A stretch of 64,000 nucleotides of DNA from Alphaproteobacteria bacterium (GCA_021774625.1 JAJFIV010000030.1:64493-128492), one strand, 5' to 3'; shown: positions 9,530-19,267, numbered from the stretch's first letter. Translations and numbers: made by a program. Notes: generated from the sequence alone by a model not told the origin.

Positions 9530-10489
9530 CTATTCTTCAAGGCGAAGGAACCGGACTGCATTTTCGTATAAAATGCCGCGCTTTTGTTCCGGCGACAGGA
9601 AATCAAACCCCTCATAGCGGTCAATGATCGGTGCAGCGTCCCAATTATCCGTCCCCATCATCAGGCGGTCAATATAACCACGTTCCTGGAATAGCCTGAC
9701 GGCTGCCGTGTGCACCGGTGGCGGCGGGACGGAATTGAGCGCCGTCATATCGGCATAGACATTGGGGTAATCCCGCATCAGGGCGAAGGTTTCTTCAAGA
9801 TAGTCGATGTCACCCAGGTCCGGGAAGGCAGGAAATCCGGCATGTTGCAGGATAATCCTTAGTTTTGGATGTTTTTTAAGCACCGGGCGTAAAAGTTCAG
9901 GATTGCCAAGGTCGGCATCGAAATTCGGGCAACATCCCGTGGGCCGGGATGGCGTATTGGGCGGTGGCCCGCGATTAATATGGATGGCCACGGGAATATC
10001 GAATTCTGCTGCCAGGGCCCAATAGTCATCCATTCTGGAATCGGTTGGAGTAATGCCGGCATAGATGAAGAGCATTTCGCCCATGATGGACAGGGTACCA
10101 TTTTCATAATTTTCACGAAGCCAAGCGATATCAGGCCAGTTGCCCCCATTCCAAGAGCATATCTGTTGCTGCCCTTCCTCATTTTGCCAGCATGGAAAGG
10201 CTGGGCCGGCAAGGAAACGTCCGGGGGCAGCGTGAACCCAATCTTCTACATCGCTGGCCTCATTTAAATGCAGCAAAGCCTTCGAGATATTATGGGCGTC
10301 CATTTCAGCGAGCACCTGGTTGCGGTAATTCGCATCATCCATCTCCAGACGAGCCGCATGCATGTGCGTGTTGATAATAGGCTCCGTTGCAGAAGTGCCA
10401 GAATCCGAGGCCACCTGAGCTTCAGAGCAAGCATTCAGGAATAATCCTCCCGCCAGAGAGAGGGCACTGAATATTTTGAGGGTCTGCAC
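9530..10489 (-). CDS. Amidohydrolase family lipoprotein (COG2159-like)
   Basis: A TIM-barrel hydrolase of 319 residues. The N-terminus is a lipoprotein signal ending FLNACSE. The first metal-binding pair is NTHMHAAR, barrel histidines follow (IHINRG, LQHAGFPAF) and the last-strand Asp is in MGTDNWDAAP, as in the 2-amino-3-carboxymuconate-6-semialdehyde decarboxylase-like group of amidohydrolases. Substrate is unknown. It is transcribed away from the symporter pair starting at 10622. Confidence 0.85.
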   Translation of the reverse strand: MQTLKIFSALSLAGGLFLNACSEAQVASDSGTSATEPIINTHMHAARLEMDDANYRNQVLAEMDAHNISKALLHLNEASDVEDWVHAAPGRFLAGPAFPCWQNEEGQQQICSWNGGNWPDIAWLRENYENGTLSIMGEMLFIYAGITPTDSRMDDYWALAAEFDIPVAIHINRGPPPNTPSRPTGCCPNFDADLGNPELLRPVLKKHPKLRIILQHAGFPAFPDLGDIDYLEETFALMRDYPNVYADMTALNSVPPPPVHTAAVRLFQERGYIDRLMMGTDNWDAAPIIDRYEGFDFLSPEQKRGILYENAVRFLRLEE

Positions 10490-10621
10490 CTGAAATTCTC
10501 CCTTATTTCTTATTTGGATTGTCCTAATTCACTGTGGACCAACAGTTTGTACAAAACAAGGGCATGGTATTTGGTCTTTTCTTGTCCTAAAGTCGGGAAA
10601 AATAATTCGGGAAGGTTTCAT

Positions 10622-11866
10622 ATGTGGCGTAAATGGCAGGGGCTGACGCTGTGGGTCAGAGTTCTGACGGGTCTCACGCTTGGTGTCATTGCCGGGCTCG
10701 TTTTTAATCTGCTTGATGTCCCGCAATATGCGGAAAACATCCGCCCCATTGGCACCTTGTTTCTTAATGCCATCAAAATGCTGATGGTGCCGATCATTTT
10801 CTTTTCGCTGACCAGCGGCATCATGTCGGTTTCCGACCCCGCCAAAATGGGCCGGGTGGGCATCAAAACCATTTCCTGGTTTTTCGGGACGACCGCTTTT
10901 GCCGTCACCATCGGCCTGCTGATTGCCAACCTCATCGGTCCGGGGGTCGGCGCAATCCTTCCGGGGGCCGATGCGGATGCGGCGCCCTCCCTCAGCCTGA
11001 CCGAAATTCTTGTCGGCCTGGTGCCGGCCAATCCTGTGGCTGCCTTTGCCAGCGCAAATGTGCTGCAGATCATCGTCTTTTCCCTGTTGATCGGCATATG
11101 CGTCAATCTGGTCGGTGAGAAAGCGGCGCCGGTGCGGCATTTCATCGATGCCGGCGCGGAAATCATGTACAAACTGACCCATCTGGTGATGGAACTTGCG
11201 CCCTATGGCGTCTTTGCGCTGATTGCCTGGGTGGTAGGGATTTATGGCCTTGAAACGCTTAAGGGTTTGAGCCTTGTGATCCTGTCTGCCGCCATAGCCA
11301 GTGCGCTTCATATGGCTGTGACCTATGGCGGGATTCTTGTTTTTTATGCGCGGCTTAATCCGAAACGGTTTTTCGGCGGGGTGCTGGACGCCATGATGGT
11401 ATCCTTCTCGACCGCGTCCAGCGCCGGGACCCTGCCGGTCACCCTGGCCAATGTGCAGGATAATCTGGGGGTATCGAAGGGGATTTCCTCCTTTGTCCTG
11501 CCGCTGGGCTCCACCATGAATATGAACGGAACCGCTATTTATCTGGGAACCGGCGTCGTGTTTACAGCGCAGGCCATGGGCGTCGATCTCGGCCTCAGCC
11601 AGTATATCGTGATCATTCTGACGACCACGCTGGCGGCGATTGGCGCTGCGAGCGTGCCGGCGGCCGGTCTGATCATGCTGCCGGTGGTGCTGGGCGCGGC
11701 GGAATTGTCGTTGGGAACGGTTGCGCTTTTTGCCGGTATCGACCGTATTCTCGACATGATCCGGACCATGACCAATGTGACCGGCGATGCCCTTATCGCG
11801 ACTCTGGTTGCGCAGTCCGAGGGCGAACTGGATCTGGAAACCTATAACGCGCCACCTGTGGAGTAA
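10622..11866 (+). CDS. Dicarboxylate/amino acid:cation symporter (DAACS), copy 1
   Basis: A sodium- or proton-coupled symporter of the glutamate/C4-dicarboxylate (SLC1-like) family, 414 residues with eight transmembrane helices and two re-entrant hairpins. The first hairpin reads SFSTASSAGTLPVT and the sodium-site motif is NMNGTAIY, where most relatives have NMDGT. The start at 10622 follows GGAAGG; frame-compatible codons further upstream lie in the intergenic region. It is followed after 4 bp by a paralogue, so the two are co-transcribed and may have arisen by tandem duplication. Confidence 0.92.
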   Translation: MWRKWQGLTLWVRVLTGLTLGVIAGLVFNLLDVPQYAENIRPIGTLFLNAIKMLMVPIIFFSLTSGIMSVSDPAKMGRVGIKTISWFFGTTAFAVTIGLLIANLIGPGVGAILPGADADAAPSLSLTEILVGLVPANPVAAFASANVLQIIVFSLLIGICVNLVGEKAAPVRHFIDAGAEIMYKLTHLVMELAPYGVFALIAWVVGIYGLETLKGLSLVILSAAIASALHMAVTYGGILVFYARLNPKRFFGGVLDAMMVSFSTASSAGTLPVTLANVQDNLGVSKGISSFVLPLGSTMNMNGTAIYLGTGVVFTAQAMGVDLGLSQYIVIILTTTLAAIGAASVPAAGLIMLPVVLGAAELSLGTVALFAGIDRILDMIRTMTNVTGDALIATLVAQSEGELDLETYNAPPVE

Positions 11867-11870
11867 GTCT

Positions 11871-13127
11871 ATGTGGAAATCCTGGCAAAGCATTATTCTG
11901 TGGCAGCGGATTCTGGGGGCGTTGGTCCTCGGGATTGTTATTGGCTACGCCCTGAATGCGACCGGAAATTCGGAATATGCCGAATATACAAGGCCCATCG
12001 GCACAATGTTCATCAATGCCATCAAGATGCTGATGATCCCGATTATTGTGACAACTCTTATCAGTGCGATTACCTCGCTTGGGGATCCGGAACGGCTTGG
12101 CCGGGTCGGCCTGAAAACCTTCGGTCTGTATATGGTGACGACGGCGCTAGCCATTCTTATCGGCTTTGTCGTCACATGGATTATTCAACCGGGAGCAGGC
12201 GCCGGGGAAGCCGTGCTTGCGGCAAGCGGCGATACCAGCCTTGATAAAAAACTTTCCCTCACGGATATTTTTGTCGGCCTGGTGCCGTCCAATCCGATCG
12301 CGGCCATGGCAGAGGGAAATGCGCTTCAGATTATCGTTTTTACAATTCTCATTGGTCTTTGCATCAACCTGGTCGGCGAAAAGGCAGAGCCGGTAAAACG
12401 GTTTTTCGATGCCGGCGCCGAAGTCATTTACAAACTGGTCCATCTGGTGATGGAAGTAGCGCCTTTTGGCGTGCTGGCGCTGATGATCACGGTTGTCGGA
12501 ACGCTGGGTCTCGAACAATTGAAAAATCTTTTCTGGCTGGCGCTTTCCCTGCATGTTGCGTGTTTTTTGCATATTATTCTGGTGCATTGGGGCGCGATTG
12601 CCTTTGTTGCGAAACTTAACCCTGCCCGGTTTATCAGGGGTATAATTGATGCGCAGGCGGTGGCCTATTCCACCGGCACCAGCACCGGCACCATTCCGGT
12701 GACCATGTCGAATGTTGAGGGTAATCTGGGGGTTTCAAAAAAGGTCGCCAGTGTGGTTATTCCGCTTGGGGCGACGATCAATATGGATGGAACGGCGCTG
12801 TATGTCGGGTTGATTACAATCTTTACGGCCCAGGCATTGGGCGTCACGCTGGATGTGTCACAATATTTCATCATCATTGTCACCGGCGTGCTGATTTCCA
12901 TCGGCGCAGCGGGTATCCCGAGCGCCAGCCTGTTCATCATGCCGGTGGTTTTAAGCGCCGTCGGATTGCCTCTGGGCGCCATCGCCCTGGTTCTGCCCAT
13001 CGATAAAATCCTCGATATGATGCGGACCTTCACCAATGTGACCGGCGATGCCATGGTTTCCGTTCTGGTCGCCAAGTCGGAAGGCGAGCTTGATCTGGAC
13101 GTCTATAATCACAAAGCGGTGGAATGA
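11871..13127 (+). CDS. Dicarboxylate/amino acid:cation symporter (DAACS), copy 2
   Basis: The second of two adjacent SLC1-like symporters (418 residues). It keeps the standard sodium motif NMDGTALY, but its first hairpin reads YSTGTSTGTIPVT rather than the serine-rich SSSAATLP type. The two proteins align along their whole length (for example NAIKMLMVPII against NAIKMLMIPII). Family members work as homotrimers, so a hetero-oligomer or two transporters with different substrates are both possible. The gene starts 4 bp after copy 1 stops. Confidence 0.92.
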   Translation: MWKSWQSIILWQRILGALVLGIVIGYALNATGNSEYAEYTRPIGTMFINAIKMLMIPIIVTTLISAITSLGDPERLGRVGLKTFGLYMVTTALAILIGFVVTWIIQPGAGAGEAVLAASGDTSLDKKLSLTDIFVGLVPSNPIAAMAEGNALQIIVFTILIGLCINLVGEKAEPVKRFFDAGAEVIYKLVHLVMEVAPFGVLALMITVVGTLGLEQLKNLFWLALSLHVACFLHIILVHWGAIAFVAKLNPARFIRGIIDAQAVAYSTGTSTGTIPVTMSNVEGNLGVSKKVASVVIPLGATINMDGTALYVGLITIFTAQALGVTLDVSQYFIIIVTGVLISIGAAGIPSASLFIMPVVLSAVGLPLGAIALVLPIDKILDMMRTFTNVTGDAMVSVLVAKSEGELDLDVYNHKAVE

Positions 13128-13133
13128 GTTGCG

Positions 13134-13175
13134 TGCTTTGATACAGGCCTCCGGCTTTGCTCAGCACGAACGGCT
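13134..13175. repeat. Dispersed intergenic repeat, copy near 13.1 kb
   Basis: A short imperfect hairpin (GATACAGGCCTCCGGCTTTG, then CTCAGCACGAACGG) between the convergent symporter and Kef genes. A related copy lies at 18421-18463 with the same order of blocks: TTTGATAC or TTCGATAC, a small stem, CTCAG, then GCGAACGG or ACGAACGG. Probably a REP-like element. Confidence 0.4.
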
Positions 13176-13193
13176 AACGTAAAGCCCGCCTTT

Positions 13194-14981
13194 TCACTCT
13201 GAATGGCCTTTTTTCGCTGCTTCGTCTTCTTTCATAATGCGCTCAAGTTCCAGCGCCCACTCCCGGGCCTCGGCCGCCATTTTGTCTTCGTCGCGATAGA
13301 TGCCCTGCTGGGCAGAGAGCCTTTCCTCATCCTGAAGGCGGAAGGTTTCGACAATTTCAGCGGCCTCGCTGGTCACATACCCCAGGCCGCTCAAAACCTG
13401 GCGGGACATTTCCAGACTGGAGAGAAAAGTCTCCCGCTGGACATGCTTTACACCCAATTCCATCAACTGGTGGGCATGCATGCGATTGCGGGCGCGGGCG
13501 TGAATGGTGAGATTGGGGAAGTGTTTGTGAATGATGCGGACGGCTTCCAGGGACGAATCAACATCATCCACCGCCAGCACAAAGATACGGGCTTTATGGG
13601 CCTTCGCCGCCCGTAAAAGGCCGATCCGCGATGGATCGCCATAATAGATTTTATTGCCGAATTTGCGGACAAAATCGACCTGACTGGGATTTTTTTCAAT
13701 CGCGGTAAAGCCGATATTCTTCGCTCTGAGAACGCGTCCGATAATTTGCCCGACCCGGCCAAAACCGGCGATGATAACCTGATTTTCCTCATCCTTCGGC
13801 GTTTCGAATTCCCGCTTGTCGGCCAGCCCTGGCCGGCCCTTTCCCAGCCAGCCGTCAATCGCTATCAGCAAAGGGGTTATCCCCATGGATAGCGTCACCG
13901 CCAGAATGATCTGATCGGATATTGCCGTATCGACGGCGCCGCTGGCGACGGCTGCGCCCAGTATGACGAAGGCAAATTCACCGCCCTGGGCGATTGTCAG
14001 AGCAAGACTGCGGGCGGAGGCGTTATCCAGCCCGAACAGACGTCCGACGATATAAAGCACAATGCCTTTTACGGTGATCAGGCCAAGCACAATCGCGAAA
14101 ACCGTCATAGGCTCGGAAAACGCCAGGCCAAGATTGACCGACATGCCCACCGCAATGAAAAAAAGTCCAAGCAAAAGGCCCTTAAAGGGTTCGATATCGG
14201 CTTCCAGTTCGTGGCGATATTCGGAATCGGCCAGCAGTACGCCGGCAACGAAAGCCCCCAGCGCCATCGAGAGACCGCTGACTTCCGCGAGCAAGGCCGT
14301 CCCGGTCACCAGAAAGAGCGCGACGGCGGAAAATATTTCCCGGATGCCGGTGAGCGCCACCAACCGTAACAGCGGGCGCAACAGATAATGCCCGGCGATC
14401 AGAACACCGGCGAAAAAGGCGATGGCTTTCAGGAAGGCGCCCAAGTTAATGATATCCGCCGGATCGCTATGATCGCCGCTGAGCAATTGCACCAGCGCCA
14501 GCAGGGGCACCACGGCGAGGTCCTGGAAAAGCAGGACCGAAAAAGCGGCCCGTCCGGGTCTGGTGGTCAGCATGCCTTTTTCCGCAAGGATCTGCAGGGC
14601 AAAGGCGGTGGAGGAGAGAGCCAGGGTAAAACCGACAATAATCGCTGCCGGGAGCGCCAGCCCGGCCATGACGGCAAGGGCCGTCAATATTGCGCCGGTG
14701 GCGGCGACCTGCAATCCGCCCATGCCGAAAACCGATTTCCGCATGGTCCAGAGCCGCGACGGCTGCAATTCCAGGCCGATGATGAAAAGCAGAAGAACGA
14801 TGCCGAATTCGGCAAAGTGCAGGATGGAATCCACATGGCCGATCAGGGAGAGAGCGAACGGGCCGATGATAATGCCGCCGATCAGATAACCAAGCACAGC
14901 GCCGAGACCCAGCCGCTTTGCGATGGGGACCGTAATGATGGCCGTTCCCAGAAAAATCAGGGTCTGCAACAGCAAAGACAT
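13194..14981 (-). CDS. KefB/KefC-type cation:proton antiporter (CPA2)
   Basis: A 595-residue inner-membrane protein with an N-terminal sodium/proton-exchanger domain of about 12 helices (residues 1-375), a TrkA-N/KTN nucleotide-binding domain with GFGRVGQIIGR (about 410) and a charged coiled C-terminus. The KTN pattern HFPNLTIHARARNRMHAHQL matches the glutathione-gated potassium efflux systems KefB and KefC rather than simple sodium/proton antiporters. It probably protects against electrophiles by letting potassium out and protons in. No KefF/KefG-type ancillary gene is adjacent. Confidence 0.9.
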   Translation of the reverse strand: MSLLLQTLIFLGTAIITVPIAKRLGLGAVLGYLIGGIIIGPFALSLIGHVDSILHFAEFGIVLLLFIIGLELQPSRLWTMRKSVFGMGGLQVAATGAILTALAVMAGLALPAAIIVGFTLALSSTAFALQILAEKGMLTTRPGRAAFSVLLFQDLAVVPLLALVQLLSGDHSDPADIINLGAFLKAIAFFAGVLIAGHYLLRPLLRLVALTGIREIFSAVALFLVTGTALLAEVSGLSMALGAFVAGVLLADSEYRHELEADIEPFKGLLLGLFFIAVGMSVNLGLAFSEPMTVFAIVLGLITVKGIVLYIVGRLFGLDNASARSLALTIAQGGEFAFVILGAAVASGAVDTAISDQIILAVTLSMGITPLLIAIDGWLGKGRPGLADKREFETPKDEENQVIIAGFGRVGQIIGRVLRAKNIGFTAIEKNPSQVDFVRKFGNKIYYGDPSRIGLLRAAKAHKARIFVLAVDDVDSSLEAVRIIHKHFPNLTIHARARNRMHAHQLMELGVKHVQRETFLSSLEMSRQVLSGLGYVTSEAAEIVETFRLQDEERLSAQQGIYRDEDKMAAEAREWALELERIMKEDEAAKKGHSE

Positions 14982-14987
14982 GAAATT

Positions 14988-16226
14988 TTAAGCTCCTGCT
15001 ATCTGGTCATAATCAATGGATTGCGTGCAATCGATAAAAGGAACATCAACCTTTATGGGATATTTTAATCCCGACCCCGTGTTGAAGATGACCACCTGTT
15101 CATCCTTCCCGATACGGCCGTCTTCAAGCGCCTGTTTATAGGCGGCATAAGTTGCCGCCCCTTCCGGACACATATGGAAGCCTTCAATTTTGCCCATTTC
15201 CAGCCGTGCGGAGTTGATATCCTCTTCGCTGACCGCAATGGCAAAGCCGTTGCTATCCCTGATCAGACCGAGAATAATAAAATCACCCAGAACCACAGGC
15301 ACCCGGATGCCGGCCGCCCCGGTGGCGGCATTTTCCCAGGGTTCCGATTCCATTTTACCTTCTTCATAGGCTTTGACGATCGGTGCGCAGCCTGCCGACT
15401 GCACCGCCACCATGCGTGGCAGTTCGCCACTGATCCAGCCGATTTCCTGCAGTTCCAGAAAGGCCTTCCACATGCCGATGAGGCAGGTGCCGCCGCCGGC
15501 CGGATACAGGATCACGTCCGGCAATTCCCAGCCCAACTGCTCGGCGATCTCAATGCCGGTGGTTTTTTTCCCTTCAACCCGGTAGGGCTCCTTCAGGGTC
15601 GATGCGTCGAACCAGCCCATTTTTTCTTTACCCTCGCCGACAATCCTGCCGCAGTCGCTGATGTAGCCGTTGACGTGGAAGACCTTGGCTCCCTGAATGA
15701 CCATCTCCTGCACATTCACCTCGGGTGTCAATTCAGGACAGAAAATAAAACTCTCGATCCCGGCCCGCGAGGCATAGGCCGACAGCGCCCCGCCCGCATT
15801 GCCGTTGGTCGGCATGGCAATGCGTTTGATCCCGAGCTCCTTCGCCATAGAGATGGCGACTGAAAGGCCGCGCGCCTTGAAAGAGCCCGTGGGAAAACGG
15901 CTTTCATCCTTGATCAGAAGCCGGTTACCATCTTGCAGGCCAAATTTGGCGGCCATATTGGGGCAGGAGACGAGCGGCGTGACGCCTTCGTCGAAGCTCA
16001 CCATGTTTTCACTGCTTTTCAACGGCAGGAATTCCCGGTATCGCCAAAACCCGCCTTTGCGGTTTTGCAATGCGTCCTTGGTGAGATGGGCTTTTAAAGC
16101 CGTCAGATCATAGCGGACAAAAAGCGGTTTTCCCGCTGCCGAAAGATTATGTATTTCGCCTGCCGGATAGGCCTCGCCGCTTGCCGTGCACTCCAGATGA
16201 GTCACAAAATGAGCAAAACCAGACAT
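14988..16226 (-). CDS. thrC: Threonine synthase
   Basis: A PLP enzyme that converts O-phosphohomoserine to threonine. The 412-residue protein has the substrate-side EGVTPLV motif, the PLP lysine in GSFKARG (K117), the asparagine-rich PTNGNAGGAL loop and the glycine-rich phosphate-binding PAGGGTCLIGMW segment. An N-terminal Cys (LECTASG) is typical of this subgroup. It is 6 bp upstream of the Kef-type gene and reads in the same direction, so they may be co-transcribed, though the functions are unrelated. Confidence 0.93.
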   Translation of the reverse strand: MSGFAHFVTHLECTASGEAYPAGEIHNLSAAGKPLFVRYDLTALKAHLTKDALQNRKGGFWRYREFLPLKSSENMVSFDEGVTPLVSCPNMAAKFGLQDGNRLLIKDESRFPTGSFKARGLSVAISMAKELGIKRIAMPTNGNAGGALSAYASRAGIESFIFCPELTPEVNVQEMVIQGAKVFHVNGYISDCGRIVGEGKEKMGWFDASTLKEPYRVEGKKTTGIEIAEQLGWELPDVILYPAGGGTCLIGMWKAFLELQEIGWISGELPRMVAVQSAGCAPIVKAYEEGKMESEPWENAATGAAGIRVPVVLGDFIILGLIRDSNGFAIAVSEEDINSARLEMGKIEGFHMCPEGAATYAAYKQALEDGRIGKDEQVVIFNTGSGLKYPIKVDVPFIDCTQSIDYDQIAGA

Positions 16227-16338
16227 ATATCCTGCACCCTTTTTTATGCAATTTTCAGTTATCTATCACTGTTTTAAGTTTTTTTCATGAATTGTTCTTA
16301 AAAACGAATGGGGGAAGTCAATAATTACAGGATACAAA

Positions 16339-17322
16339 ATGTTGGATTTAGCAACGCTTCAAAGGGATCTGCCGGCGGCCGATCCAGAAGCCAGGGCGGA
16401 ACTCGCGGAAAAAGTCGGGCGGTTTCTCTCTGCGGATCAAGCACGGGTGGAACATAAGACGGCGGAAGACCTGGCGCGGATTCTTGCCAATGACGCCACT
16501 GTTAAAGTGCGGGAACTATTGGCCACAGAGATCCGCAATTGCCCCTTTCTTTCGCCGGATATTGCCGAAAAAATTGCCCGTGATGTTGATGAAGTTGCCG
16601 CGCCATTCTTATTATGCACCGAGGCTTTGACCGCTGAAGCCCTGGAAGAGATTGTCTATCAGTGCGGCGCCGGCGCCAGGGAGGCGATCGCGCTCAGAGA
16701 AGGGTTGCCGGAAAAAGTCAGTTATGCAATTTCGGAAGTCGGCCACGAAAAGGCGGTGTGTAACCTTCTGGGCAACATGTCGGCCGAAATATCCGACCGC
16801 ATCTGCTACAAAGTTACCGAGCGGTTTCCCGAAAGCAAGAGTTTGATGGAGCGCATGGCGGAGCGGCCCGACCTCTCCCTCACTGTGGTTGAAATTCTGG
16901 TTGATCGCCTTTCGGACGGTTACAAGAACAAAATCGTTTCCGCATACGGTCTTGGTGAAGATTATGCCTCCTATATTGCCGGTGAAACAAAGCGGAAAGC
17001 ACTGGCAAACCTGCTGGAGGATGCCACCGGTCCTGAAATTGAGGCTTATCTTAAGAAACAGTTTGAAGAGGGTAAACTGTCTGTTGATCTCCTTTTGCAG
17101 ACATTGAAAGACAGCAATATCCGGGCATTCAAATATGCGTTGTCGCTAAAGTCGGGTATTTCAATGGATGAAATTGAACAAGCATTGGCGGATGACGTCG
17201 ATGACAGCTTCAAAAACCTGCTTATCAAGGCTGACATTGGGGAGCAGCTTATTCAGCTTTTTATCTCGACTTATAAATCCGGTCTTGCCGGCCAGGTATC
17301 GTCAGCCATATCCATTGGGTGA
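16339..17322 (+). CDS. DUF2336 domain protein
   Basis: A 327-residue, soluble, almost wholly helical protein with HEAT-like repeats. The motif ANDATVKVRELLATEI and the following acidic helix pairs match DUF2336, a family found mainly in alphaproteobacteria. Function is unknown. The start has an upstream purine tract (TTACAGGATACAAAATG). The next gene starts about 40 bp downstream on the same strand. Confidence 0.82.
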   Translation: MLDLATLQRDLPAADPEARAELAEKVGRFLSADQARVEHKTAEDLARILANDATVKVRELLATEIRNCPFLSPDIAEKIARDVDEVAAPFLLCTEALTAEALEEIVYQCGAGAREAIALREGLPEKVSYAISEVGHEKAVCNLLGNMSAEISDRICYKVTERFPESKSLMERMAERPDLSLTVVEILVDRLSDGYKNKIVSAYGLGEDYASYIAGETKRKALANLLEDATGPEIEAYLKKQFEEGKLSVDLLLQTLKDSNIRAFKYALSLKSGISMDEIEQALADDVDDSFKNLLIKADIGEQLIQLFISTYKSGLAGQVSSAISIG

Positions 17323-17362
17323 ATGATGGCCATTTTTGTTGCCGTCATCTTTCGATCCTTCT

Positions 17363-18394
17363 ATGTATAGGGATGTGTCTGGCTGTTCAGGGTTCAATAA
17401 AGTGCGGCGCGTTCGTCTTCTCGTTTTCTTTTTCCTGTTCTGGACTCCGGTTGCAGACGCGCAGACTCTGGTGCTTCACTCATCGCTTCCCGCCGATGTT
17501 ACGGATGCTTTGACCGGCGCTTTTGGCCAACAGACGCGCAGCGGTCCAACCGTTGTTAAGGAAAGCACTCAACGCACGGCGGAAAGAGTCTTGACAAATG
17601 AGAATTTTAACGGGGATGTCATTCTTTCCGCAGATGCGCCGGGCCTTTTAAGCCTGGCGGAAGCCGGCTCCCTTGCGCCCAATCGATCCGGCGCCATTCA
17701 TCTTCCCGGCTATCTGAATGGACCGCGGGGGCTGTGGCAGGCGATATCCGCCCGGGCGCGGCTGATCCTCTATAATGAAAAATTGATCGCAGGGGATCCG
17801 CCTGCGGGTTATCGTGATCTTGCCGACCCGGCTTACCGCGGCGCTATCTGTGTCAGCTCCGGTCATCAGGCCGGGAATATCACGCTGGCTGCCAACAGTA
17901 TGGCTCGCATGGGCCGGCGTTCGACAGCAGCCTGGCTGGCCGGCATGAAAGCTAATTTTGCCAGTGAGCCTGCGGCGTCTGACTTTGATCAGCTGCAGGC
18001 ATTGAAGAATGGTGAATGCGGAATTTCGCTTATTGCCAGCGATACCTATCTGCGGCTTCTCAATTCATCGCGGGCAGGGGAGCGCGCGCTGGTTGACGGG
18101 CTTGCCGTTATGGTTCCCGACCAGCCAAATCTGGATTTTACCTTTGCGGCTATATTGGCATCCTCAAAAAATCCGGCCCTGGCGGAGCAGTTTATCGACT
18201 TCCTGACGCGGGAAACGGCTCAGCGCATTTTGGCCCGCATATATTATCAGATTCCCGCCATTGATGCTTATCACGACGAACCGGCCCTGGCCATTTTGGG
18301 TCGGTCTGTGGCCTTGAGCACCAATACTTTCCCGGCGTCCAGGGAAGCCTATGATGCGGCAAGGGAATTGCTCGCCCGGATCGGCTGGGACTGA
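17363..18394 (+). CDS. Periplasmic solute-binding protein (iron-type, type 2 PBP)
   Basis: An exported binding protein of about 343 residues in the ferric-iron/Fbp-like solute-binding class. Signal peptide VRRVRLLVFFFLFWTPVADA is followed by the mature strand TLVLHSSLPADV. Two-lobe features are visible: NENFNGDVILSAD, DLADPAYRGAICVSSG, GECGISLIASDTYLR. The start is uncertain: ATG at 17363, or a GTG at 17402 that would leave only the signal peptide upstream. No ABC permease or ATPase gene is next to it, so it is an orphan, possibly feeding a transporter elsewhere or acting as a sensor partner. Confidence 0.8.
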   Translation: MYRDVSGCSGFNKVRRVRLLVFFFLFWTPVADAQTLVLHSSLPADVTDALTGAFGQQTRSGPTVVKESTQRTAERVLTNENFNGDVILSADAPGLLSLAEAGSLAPNRSGAIHLPGYLNGPRGLWQAISARARLILYNEKLIAGDPPAGYRDLADPAYRGAICVSSGHQAGNITLAANSMARMGRRSTAAWLAGMKANFASEPAASDFDQLQALKNGECGISLIASDTYLRLLNSSRAGERALVDGLAVMVPDQPNLDFTFAAILASSKNPALAEQFIDFLTRETAQRILARIYYQIPAIDAYHDEPALAILGRSVALSTNTFPASREAYDAARELLARIGWD

Positions 18395-18420
18395 TATCTG
18401 GAGCGTTTAGCAGAAAGCAC

Positions 18421-18463
18421 CCACACTTCGATACGCCTCTTCGAGGCTACTCAGTGCGAACGG
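18421..18463. repeat. Dispersed intergenic repeat, copy near 18.4 kb
   Basis: CTTCGATACGCCTCTTCGAG then GCTACTCAGTGCGAACGG forms a short stem between two convergent genes. It belongs to the same repeat type as the copy at 13134-13175. Confidence 0.45.
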
Positions 18464-18501
18464 AGGTGCAATTTGTTGATTCTGTCAAAAACTGAAAGAC
18501 C

Positions 18502-19251
18502 CTAACGGGTTTGCATGGGCCAATAGCCGGAAAGAAGACGTTCTCCGCGATGTCCGCCATCAATTTCATCAAGAACCCGCGTACCGATGCCGGAAAGATT
18601 CTTATCATGCATCCTGTAATTAAACAGCGGTTCGGGAATATGATGACCGTGCCAGCCATTGTTGATGATCCGTCGCCATTTATGGTGTTTTGTCCCTTTC
18701 AGAATGCCTTCATCAAAGGGAGCGGCTTCCAACATGGCAGACATCAGAACCACGGCCGGTTCGGGAATAAAGCTGAAACGCTCAATGAGCGTAGGATCGA
18801 ATTCGGTTGATTTTCCCTGCCCGACATGATCGCCGCCGGGGCCGATCAGCATACAGTTTGTATAAATAAATCCAATATTAGCCCTCGTCTCCCGCTCTTT
18901 TGCAAGCGCATTAATGCAGCGGCTTGCATAACTGTCCGTGAGCTTGTCATCCGCATCAAGCAGGATGCAAAATTCGCCCCGGCAATATTCAATCCCGACA
19001 TTGATGGCGGCCAGTTTACCGGAATTGCGGGGCATCTCGATCACTTCAATCCGCGACAGTTTGTTAGGCCGCTTGACAATCTGGTGAATTGCTTTCACCG
19101 AATTATCCGTGCTGCCGTCATCAACAATAATAAGCTCAATCGAATCATAGTCCTGCCGGAATACGCTTTCGACTGCCTCCGCAATATACTGACCGTAATT
19201 ATAGTTTGGGATCAGGATGGACAGAAGCCCGGAAGATGGTTGTGAAGTCAT
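18502..19251 (-). CDS. Family 2 glycosyltransferase
   Basis: A cytoplasmic GT-A fold glycosyltransferase of 249 residues. It opens with the nucleotide-sugar strand SILIPNYNYGQYIAEAVESV, then VDDGSTDNS and the metal-binding LLDADD. Late residues RRIINNGWHGHHIPEPLFNY line the acceptor side. The ATG at 19251 is chosen because the family pattern begins there; longer frames overlap the sulfotransferase gene, whose stop is 16 bp upstream. It is probably co-transcribed with that gene in glycan synthesis. The sugar and acceptor are unknown. Confidence 0.85.
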   Translation of the reverse strand: MTSQPSSGLLSILIPNYNYGQYIAEAVESVFRQDYDSIELIIVDDGSTDNSVKAIHQIVKRPNKLSRIEVIEMPRNSGKLAAINVGIEYCRGEFCILLDADDKLTDSYASRCINALAKERETRANIGFIYTNCMLIGPGGDHVGQGKSTEFDPTLIERFSFIPEPAVVLMSAMLEAAPFDEGILKGTKHHKWRRIINNGWHGHHIPEPLFNYRMHDKNLSGIGTRVLDEIDGGHRGERLLSGYWPMQTR

Positions 19252-19267
19252 ACTGTTCTGGTCTCGT

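Noticed and set aside
10529-11893. A 454-codon open frame on the minus strand opposite the first symporter
   Set aside because: Its product is rich in Gln, His, Arg and Asp with no hydrophobic core, the mark of an antisense shadow. The plus-strand frame encodes a clear transporter.
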